NCBI GenBank assembly: GCA_903840825.1
Contig: CAIMHL010000472.1
Location: 1-12,006 of the forward strand
Length of the DNA stretch: 12,006 nucleotides
Reading direction: 5' to 3'
Source: an uncultured beta proteobacterium
Lineage (GTDB): Bacteria > Pseudomonadota > Gammaproteobacteria > Burkholderiales > Burkholderiaceae_C
The translations under genes and the position numbers were made by a program. Below are positions 6,820 to 12,006 of the stretch, piece by piece (within the stretch, counting starts at the first letter, position 1; every line of letters begins with the position of its first letter). The notes beneath the pieces were generated by a model. That model did no database searches, was not told the DNA's origin, and saw nothing but the letters and a program-made list of their open reading frames with translations.

Positions 6820-7734
6820 ATGCACCCGAAACTGACCCCCACTGCCGCGCTCTTGCTGACCATTCCACCTTTGTTATGGGCTGGCAACGCCGTGGTGGGC
6901 CGCTTGGTGAGCGACCTGTGCTCGCCCATGACGCTCAACCTGCTGCGCTGGCTGATTGCATTTGCCGTGCTGCTGCCCCTGGCAGGCGAGGTGCTTGGTA
7001 AAAAAAGTCGGCTTTGGCCGAATTGGCGACGCTTTGGGTTTTTGGGCCTGCTGAGTGTGGGGGGCTACAACGCCCTGTTGTACTTGGCCTTGAACACCTC
7101 CACCCCGCTCAACGTGACGCTGGTGGGGTCCAGCGCGCCGGTGTGGATGCTGCTGATCGGGCGCCTGTTTTTTGGCGCAGCCATCAGCCCGCGCCAGTGG
7201 CTGGGGGCGGCGATGTCGGTCGCGGGGGTGTTGCTGGTGCTGTCACGCGGTCAGCTTGATTTATTGCTCAACGTACACCTAGTCACCGGCGATATTTATG
7301 TGCTGCTGGCCTCAGGGGCCTGGGCCTATTACAGCTGGATGTTGTCGCGCCCCACCACCGAGCCTTCGGAAATTCGCAGCAACTGGTCGGCTTTTTTGCT
7401 GGCCCAAGTGGCCTTTGGTCTGGTGTGGTCCGGGCTGTTTGCAGGCGGCGAATGGGCGCTGGCCAAGGGGCATGTCCAGTGGGGTTGGCCCCTGATTGCC
7501 GCGCTCATCTACATCGCTTTGGGCCCGGCCGTGCTGGCCTATCGAGCCTGGGGGGCGGGGGTGTCGAGAGCCGGGCCAGCGGTGGCGGGCTTTTTTGCCA
7601 ACCTCACCCCGCTGTTTACCGCGCTGCTCTCGGCTGCCTTTTTGGGGGAGATGCCGCATCTTTTTCACGTCTTGGCGTTTGCCTTGATCGTGGGCGGCAT
7701 CGTGGTTACTGCGCCTGGAAACCGCTCGCCTTGA
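6820..7734 (+). CDS. EamA/DMT-superfamily permease, first copy
   Basis: From the ATG at 6820 the protein has 304 residues, close to the usual 290-310 for ten-helix drug/metabolite transporters with two EamA repeats. The chain starts LTPTAALLLTIPPLLWAGNAVVGR, the typical first helix with its W-(A/G)-x-N motif, and the second repeat includes GDIYVLLASGAWAYYSW. A late segment FFANLTPLFTALLSAAFLGE is the conserved helix 9 (N-L-x-P-(L/V)-(F/A)) and loop. The frame stays open upstream, so ATGs at 6748 and 6790 are alternative starts. I prefer 6820 because the extra residues are polar and not typical of the family, although no good ribosome binding site precedes any of the three. The substrate is unknown; many relatives export amino acids or metabolites. 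The last 29 bases overlap the convergent Bug gene. Confidence 0.88.
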   Translation: MHPKLTPTAALLLTIPPLLWAGNAVVGRLVSDLCSPMTLNLLRWLIAFAVLLPLAGEVLGKKSRLWPNWRRFGFLGLLSVGGYNALLYLALNTSTPLNVTLVGSSAPVWMLLIGRLFFGAAISPRQWLGAAMSVAGVLLVLSRGQLDLLLNVHLVTGDIYVLLASGAWAYYSWMLSRPTTEPSEIRSNWSAFLLAQVAFGLVWSGLFAGGEWALAKGHVQWGWPLIAALIYIALGPAVLAYRAWGAGVSRAGPAVAGFFANLTPLFTALLSAAFLGEMPHLFHVLAFALIVGGIVVTAPGNRSP

Positions 7735-8686
7735 TGATGCGCGCCCAGGTTTGGGCGTAGGCTTGCTCACGGGTGGTGAGTTGCTGGGGCGTCATGTAGC
7801 CCACCGTCAAACCCATCGCGGTCAGGCGCTCACGTACATCAGGCTGTGCAATGACTTTGGCCACCGCTTCCGAGAAGCGGTCAATCGTGGCTTTGGGTGT
7901 GCCGGTGGGGGCAAAAATGCCGTAATAAGGCACGTCTTCAAAACCGGCCATGCCCAGTTCGGCAAAGGTGGGTACATCGGGCAATGAGGCTTGGCGCACG
8001 CCCCCCAGCACCGCCACAATGCGCACCTTGCCCGCTTTGTGGTTCTCGATGAAGTCAGGAATAGACGCCACTCCGGCGCTGATCTGGTTGCCCAGCATGT
8101 CGCCCATCATGGGCGCGCTGCCCCGGTAGGGCGCGGCCTGCATATCAATGGCGTATTTTTGGCCAATGATCTTGACCAAAAACTCAGGCACTGAGGCCGG
8201 GGCGGGAACGCCGATGGTGCCTTTGCCAGCGCCCTGCGCTTTGACCCAAGCCACGTAGTCGCCCATGGTTTTGGCCGGCGTGCCGCCCGACACCGCCAGC
8301 GCGTTCACAAAAGTGGCAAAACCGGCCACAGCGACAAAATCACGCGCCGAATCAAAGCCGGGGTTTTTGACCACCAGCGGCAAAATGGAGATGGTGTGGT
8401 CGTGCGAGAGGAAAAAAGTAGTGCCATCGGGCGCGGCGGCTTTCAAGGCTTGGGCTGCAATCTGACCACCGGCGCCGGCCTTGTTTTCAACAATAACGGG
8501 GGTGCCTAACTGGTCTTTGAGCTTTTCAGCCAGGGTGCGGGCAATGGCGTCGGTACCGCCACCGGGCGGAAAACCGACCAGCAGCTTGATGGTGCCAGTT
8601 TGGGCCTGCGCCAAGCCTGCCAGCATGAAGGCGCTGGCCAGCAAGGTGCGGCGCAACAGGGAATAGGTTGAAACTGTTTGAGACAT
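7706..8686 (-). CDS. Tripartite tricarboxylate transporter substrate-binding protein, Bug/TctC family
   Basis: A 326-residue periplasmic solute-binding protein, the standard length for the family. Residues 1-28 are a Sec signal peptide: LRR, then hydrophobic LLASAFMLAGL, then AQA with cleavage expected before Gln29. The mature part has the family hallmarks VGFPPGGGTD (37-46), which forms the first ligand loop, and IVENKAGAGG (65-74), which forms the second; the late segment LPDVPTFAELG is also typical. Bug proteins bind carboxylates and related small acids. The frame continues upstream to 8827, but the ATG at 8684-8686 is chosen for its signal peptide and its strong GGAGGT site. No TctA or TctB membrane genes are present, as is common for orphan Bug proteins in Burkholderiales. 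The gene lies 25 bp downstream of the SDR, so it is probably the last gene of that operon. Confidence 0.93.
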   Translation of the reverse strand: MSQTVSTYSLLRRTLLASAFMLAGLAQAQTGTIKLLVGFPPGGGTDAIARTLAEKLKDQLGTPVIVENKAGAGGQIAAQALKAAAPDGTTFFLSHDHTISILPLVVKNPGFDSARDFVAVAGFATFVNALAVSGGTPAKTMGDYVAWVKAQGAGKGTIGVPAPASVPEFLVKIIGQKYAIDMQAAPYRGSAPMMGDMLGNQISAGVASIPDFIENHKAGKVRIVAVLGGVRQASLPDVPTFAELGMAGFEDVPYYGIFAPTGTPKATIDRFSEAVAKVIAQPDVRERLTAMGLTVGYMTPQQLTTREQAYAQTWARIIKASGFQAQ

Positions 8687-8690
8687 AAAG

Positions 8691-8696
8691 ACCTCC
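8691..8696 (-). promoter_or_regulatory. Strong ribosome binding site of the Bug gene
   Basis: GGAGGT on the - strand with a four-base gap to the ATG at 8684-8686. This decides the start against the upstream in-frame codons, which would put the start inside the SDR gene. Confidence 0.85.
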
Positions 8697-8711
8697 AGTG
8701 GGTAAAAAGTT

Positions 8712-9506
8712 TTAAAACGCGCCGGGGTAAGCGCCGCCATCGGCCAACACATTTTGCCCGTTGATGTAGCCCGCTTGCTGACTGCACAAAAAGGCACAGA
8801 TGGCGCCAAATTCTTCCGGGTTGCCAAAGCGTTTGGCGGGAATGGTTTTGCGCCTGGCGTCCATGATGGCCTCTATGGGCTGGCCGGTTTTTTGTGCCGC
8901 GCCCTTCATGGTGGTTTTGAGCCGGTCGGTGTCAAACGCGCCGGGTAGCAGGTTGTTGATAGTGACGCCCTGGGCCGCCAATGCACTGCGCGAGACCCCC
9001 GCCACAAAACCGGTCAAGCCGCTGCGGGCACCGTTGGACAAGCCCAAAATATCAATCGGCGCTTTCACTGCGCTTGAGGTGATGTTGATGATGCGTCCAA
9101 ACCCGCGAGTGGACATGCCGTCCACCGTGGCTTTGATGAGCTCGATGGGGGTGAGCATGTTGGCGTCTACGGCCTTGATCCAGTCTTCGCGCGCCCAATC
9201 CCGAAAATCGCCGGGCGGGGGGCCACCGGCGTTGGTGACCACGATGTCAAAGTCTTGGCGCACCGCAAACACGGCAGCCCGGCCGGCCTCGGTGGTGATA
9301 TCTGCAGCAACAAATAGCACTGTAGCGCCCGTTTTATGGGCTTGGTCAGCTATCAATTTTTCAGCAGCCTGCTTAAGCACTTCTAAGCCGCGAGCGACGA
9401 TGAGGACGTTCACGCCCTCTTGCACCAGCGCTTGGGCACAGCCCAGCCCCAAGCCCTTGCTGGCGCCACACACCAGCGCCCATTTGCCTTTTAAGCCTAA
9501 ATCCAT
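8712..9506 (-). CDS. Atypical short-chain dehydrogenase/reductase (BKR-like, no YxxxK)
   Basis: A 264-residue Rossmann-fold protein. The nucleotide motif reads CGASKGLG at 13-20, in place of TGxxxGxG, and the NNAG-like motif is TNAGG at 91-95. The catalytic Ser region is NITSS at 141-145. Where SDRs carry Tyr-x-x-x-Lys, this protein reads LSNGAR, with Ser157 and Arg161 at the Tyr and Lys positions. The C-terminal ILADGGAY-like end (VLADGGAYPG) is typical. This matches a known beta-ketoacyl-ACP-reductase-like SDR group with imperfect motifs, whose chemistry is unclear, so a normal reductase mechanism should not be assumed. The ATG at 9504-9506 has a GGAG nine bases upstream. The gene follows the second permease after 46 bp and precedes Bug by 25 bp. 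Codons 47-66 overlap a palindromic AT-richer segment (see findings). Confidence 0.9.
   Translation of the reverse strand: MDLGLKGKWALVCGASKGLGLGCAQALVQEGVNVLIVARGLEVLKQAAEKLIADQAHKTGATVLFVAADITTEAGRAAVFAVRQDFDIVVTNAGGPPPGDFRDWAREDWIKAVDANMLTPIELIKATVDGMSTRGFGRIINITSSAVKAPIDILGLSNGARSGLTGFVAGVSRSALAAQGVTINNLLPGAFDTDRLKTTMKGAAQKTGQPIEAIMDARRKTIPAKRFGNPEEFGAICAFLCSQQAGYINGQNVLADGGAYPGAF
9312..9360. repeat. Imperfect palindrome within the SDR gene, resembling a Comamonadaceae dispersed repeat
   Basis: Outer arms ATAGC (9314-9318) and GCTAT (9349-9353) and inner arms GCCC (9327-9330) and GGGC (9338-9341) surround gttttat. The segment is richer in A and T than the flanking gene and lies in frame within it. 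The resemblance to family-wide short interspersed repeats is from memory and not verified. Confidence 0.45.
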
Positions 9507-9515
9507 GTTGTTTAT

Positions 9516-9519
9516 CTCC
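9516..9519 (-). promoter_or_regulatory. Ribosome binding site of the SDR gene
   Basis: GGAG on the - strand, nine bases before the ATG at 9504-9506, within the 46-bp gap after the second permease. Confidence 0.55.
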
Positions 9520-9552
9520 GTTAATCACCTGACAAATTCAAGCCAAGCCGCT

Positions 9553-10446
9553 CTAAAGCCTGCGCTGGCTGAACACAAAAACACCCACAATCACCAACAC
9601 ACTGCCAGCCGCCACCCAAGCCGTGAAAGGTTCGCCCAATATTAAGACCCCCATCAAAATGGTGGATATGGGCCCGATCATGCCCGCCTGTGAGGCCACG
9701 GAGGCACCAATGCGCTCAATCGCCATCATGACCAAAACAACAGGCACTGCGGTACACAACGTCGCGTTCAGCAGCGAGAGCCAGAGCACCTCGGGCGCCA
9801 CCAGCGCAGCACTCAGGGGCCGCAAAATCACAAACTGCCCCAGGCACAGCAGGCAGGCCACTGTGGTGGCCAAGCCGACCAAGCGCAGGGAACCAAGCCG
9901 CTGCACCAACTCACCGCTGAAACTCAAATACACCGCGTAACTCACTGCACTCAAAAAAACCAACAGCGCTCCCAGCGCCACATGCGGACCCACCAACTGA
10001 ATCTCGTGGCCAAACACCAGCAAGATGCCGCTGTAACTGATCAGCATGCCCAGCACCTGGGGGCGTGTGATGCGGCGCTTGTAAAGCACCAATCCCAGTA
10101 GCAAGACCAGCGTGGGGTTGAGGTACAAAATGAGCCGCTCTAGGGAGGCGCTGATGTAAGACAAGCCCGCAAAGTCCAGAAAACTGGCCAGGTAGTAGCC
10201 GGTGAAGCCCAGCCCCAAAATGCCCATCCAGTCACGGCGGGTCAAAGGCGGTTTGCCCCGACTGGCCCACCAAGCCATCAAGGCAAAAATGGGCAGCGCA
10301 AACAGCATGCGAAACATGATGAGCGTGACCGCATCGACCCCGTGCCGGTAAGCCAGCTTCACGATGATGGCTTTGCCGCTGAAAGCAATCGCCCCAAAAG
10401 TGGCAAACAGCAAACCAAGTGCTGAGTTTTTCGAAGCTGCGCTCAA
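9553..10446 (-). CDS. EamA/DMT-superfamily permease, second copy (TTG start)
   Basis: A 297-residue ten-helix permease with two EamA repeats. The first helix is LGLLFATFGAIAFSGKAIIVK (10-30). YLNPTLVLLLGL (about 107-118) closes the first repeat, and GMIGPISTILMGVLILGE is the conserved late helix and loop. It is not closely similar to the permease at 6820. The start is TTG at 10444-10446, because the stop of the upstream hydrolase (TGA, 10443-10445) overlaps it as TTGA, and because the next Met lies at residue 42-46, within the second helix. This 4-nt overlap implies translational coupling, and no clear Shine-Dalgarno site precedes it. A transport partner for the hydrolase product or substrate is an inference from this coupling; direction and substrate are unknown. 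Confidence 0.88.
   Translation of the reverse strand: MSAASKNSALGLLFATFGAIAFSGKAIIVKLAYRHGVDAVTLIMFRMLFALPIFALMAWWASRGKPPLTRRDWMGILGLGFTGYYLASFLDFAGLSYISASLERLILYLNPTLVLLLGLVLYKRRITRPQVLGMLISYSGILLVFGHEIQLVGPHVALGALLVFLSAVSYAVYLSFSGELVQRLGSLRLVGLATTVACLLCLGQFVILRPLSAALVAPEVLWLSLLNATLCTAVPVVLVMMAIERIGASVASQAGMIGPISTILMGVLILGEPFTAWVAAGSVLVIVGVFVFSQRRL
10443..10446 (-). promoter_or_regulatory. TTGA stop/start overlap (translational coupling)
   Basis: The TGA of the hydrolase (10443-10445) and the TTG start of the permease (10444-10446) share four bases, so ribosomes that finish the first gene can restart on the second. Confidence 0.7.
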
Positions 10447-12006
10447 AACCCGACTGCCTGCCCGTCGCGACGCGCATCGCTGGCCACCACGTAGCCCTCG
10501 GCAGCGGGGTCACCGGCGCGCCAGATGAACTGACCCGCGCCAAAGTCTTGGTACGAATCGTTAATGACTTCCATGCGGTGGCCGCGTTCGCCCAAGCCTT
10601 GCACCGTGCTTTTTGACATGGATGCCTCGACGTTGATCTCCAGCCCGGCATTAAAACGCCAACGCGGCGCATCGCATGCGGCTTGCGGGTTTTGGCCGTA
10701 GTCCAGCATGCGCACCAGCGTTTGCATGTGGCCTTGCGGCTGCATGTTGGCGCCCATCACGCCAAAGCTCATCACCGGCTGACCATTTTTGGTGAGGAAG
10801 GCGGGAATGATGGTGTGAAACGGCCGCTTGCCCGGTGCCACGACATTGGGGCTGCTCGGGTCCAAGCTAAAGCCGTGGCCCCGGTTTTGCAGGCTCACGC
10901 CATATTGCGGCTCCACGCAGCCCGAGCCAAAGCCCATGTAGTTGCTTTGGATAAAGCTGACCATCATGCCGGACTCGTCTGCGGCACTCAGGTAAATGGT
11001 GCCGCCCTTGACCGGGTTGCCCGCCTTGAAGTCTTGCGCCCGCTTCATGTCAATGAGTTTGGCACGCGACGCTAGGTAATTGTCATCCAACATTTGCGCC
11101 ACGGTCACGCCCATGCTGGCCGGCTCGGCGACAAAGCGGTACACATCGGCAAAGGCCAGTTTCATGGCCTCAATTTGCAGGTGTTGGGAATCCACGCCGT
11201 CCAGCGCCAAGCTGGCCAGGTCAAAGTGGCCCAAAATCCCCAGCGCTATCAAGGCCGCGATGCCTTGGCCGCTAGGAGGAATCTCATGCAGGGTGTAGCC
11301 GCGGTAGTCTTTTGAAATAGGCGTGACCCACTCGGGCTGGTGCGCGGCGAGGTCGGCCAGGCTCAGGCTGCCACCGTTTTTGTTTGAGAAATGCACCAGC
11401 GCCTGCGCGATTTCGCCGGTGTAAAACGCTGCACCTTGGGTGGCGGCAATGGCGCGCAAGCCCCGCGCTGCGGACGGAAACTGAAACAACTCGCCCACCA
11501 ACGGCGCCCGGCCCCGGGGTAAAAAAGCACCGGCAAATCCTGGCAAACCCTGCAACTCGGCCACCGGTGCGGCCCACTTTTGCTGCACCACGGTGGGCAC
11601 GCCGTAGCCGCGCTCGGCCAACTCGATCGCAGGCTCCATCAGGTCGGCAAAAGGCAGCTTGCCAAAGCGCTGACTCAAGGCCACCCAGGCGCTGACCGCA
11701 CCCGGAACCGTCACCGAATCCATGCCGCGCTTGGGCGGGTTGGTGGCGTTGGGGCCGTAGCGGCCCTTGAAGTATTCGGGCGTCCAGGCGCCGGGTGCCC
11801 GGCCTGAGGCGTTTAAGCCGTGCAGTTTTTTGCCATCCCATACGAGGCAAAACGAGTCGCTGCCCAGGCCGTTGCTCACGGGCTCGACGATAGACATCGC
11901 AGCGGCTGAGGCCACGGCGGCATCCACCGCATTGCCGCCTTTGAGCAGCATGCGTAAACCCGCCTGCGCGCCCAGCGGGTGCGAAGTCGACACCACGTTG
12001 CGTGCA
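10443..12006 (-). CDS. Gamma-glutamyltransferase-family hydrolase, YwrD-like (5' end cut off)
   Basis: The frame is open at the right edge; 520 residues are visible and probably only 20-30 are missing. This is an Ntn-hydrolase that is expected to cut itself into large and small subunits. The likely nucleophile is the Thr in KGGTIYLSAAD (codon 10998-11000), which would begin the small subunit. Other family features are VSTSHPLGA at the start, LLKGGNAVDAA, DSVTVPGAV, SNYMGFGSG and KRPFHTIIPAF. Several residues that fix gamma-glutamate in E. coli GGT appear changed: the NNQMDD stretch reads QNRGHG, the Ser-Ser pair reads His-Thr, and the oxyanion Gly-Gly reads Gly-Ala. The enzyme may therefore act on other amides, as some YwrD-like and cephalosporin-acylase-like members do. 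No signal peptide can be assessed because the N-terminus is missing. It is the first visible gene of the - strand operon. Confidence 0.9.
   Translation of the reverse strand, partial: ARNVVSTSHPLGAQAGLRMLLKGGNAVDAAVASAAAMSIVEPVSNGLGSDSFCLVWDGKKLHGLNASGRAPGAWTPEYFKGRYGPNATNPPKRGMDSVTVPGAVSAWVALSQRFGKLPFADLMEPAIELAERGYGVPTVVQQKWAAPVAELQGLPGFAGAFLPRGRAPLVGELFQFPSAARGLRAIAATQGAAFYTGEIAQALVHFSNKNGGSLSLADLAAHQPEWVTPISKDYRGYTLHEIPPSGQGIAALIALGILGHFDLASLALDGVDSQHLQIEAMKLAFADVYRFVAEPASMGVTVAQMLDDNYLASRAKLIDMKRAQDFKAGNPVKGGTIYLSAADESGMMVSFIQSNYMGFGSGCVEPQYGVSLQNRGHGFSLDPSSPNVVAPGKRPFHTIIPAFLTKNGQPVMSFGVMGANMQPQGHMQTLVRMLDYGQNPQAACDAPRWRFNAGLEINVEASMSKSTVQGLGERGHRMEVINDSYQDFGAGQFIWRAGDPAAEGYVVASDARRDGQAVGF

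Noticed and set aside
7312..7770. - strand open frame within the first permease
   Set aside because: Pro/Arg/Gln-rich translation antisense to a well-formed membrane protein; a shadow.
8687..8827. N-terminal extension of the Bug gene to an upstream start at 8827
   Set aside because: It would overlap the SDR and place 47 residues before a standard signal peptide, and the ATG at 8684-8686 has the strong GGAGGT site.
8800..9645. + strand open frame of 281 codons opposite the SDR
   Set aside because: It covers the SDR with its clear Rossmann motifs, and its translation has no family features.

Overview
The window (about 60% GC) looks like a chromosome segment of a betaproteobacterium, most likely family Comamonadaceae (Rhodoferax, Polaromonas or Limnohabitans type). 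This rests on protein style, above all an orphan Bug/TctC binding protein in an SDR and GGT-family operon, on DMT permeases, and on a short palindrome that resembles dispersed repeats I remember from that family. The placement is an inference. No rRNA, tRNA, CRISPR array or insertion sequence was seen.

Region 1 (1-5622, +) is the 3' part of a giant type I-secreted surface protein or adhesin, open at the left edge. In order it has about six Calx-beta-like modules, a cadherin-like module, an RTX block with unusual repeat spacing, an internal domain resembling an RTX C-terminus, a short Ig/cadherin-like module, a second cadherin-like module, a second RTX block, and a C-terminal type I secretion domain. 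The stop codon lies in a 14-bp tandem repeat. A strong hairpin between the convergent genes follows.

Region 2 (5694-7734) holds a QorA-like quinone oxidoreductase (-) and, divergent from it, an EamA/DMT permease (+). The 3' end of the permease overlaps the next convergent gene by 29 bp.

Region 3 (7706-12006, all -) is a compact four-gene operon read from the right edge: a gamma-glutamyltransferase-family hydrolase (5' end cut off), a second EamA permease coupled through a TTGA stop/start overlap, an atypical SDR lacking the Tyr-x-x-x-Lys pair, and a Bug/TctC periplasmic binding protein with a clear signal peptide and a strong ribosome binding site. Tight spacing (4-nt overlap, 46 nt, 25 nt) suggests one transcript. 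A plausible but unproven reading is capture, export or import, hydrolysis and modification of an amide or carboxylate compound.

The most unusual structure is the first RTX block. Its repeat spacing runs 21, 20, 21, 20, 21, 19 and then settles at the usual 18 residues, built from a 41-residue (123-bp) A+B super-repeat. The same block region carries the only two cysteines seen in the protein.
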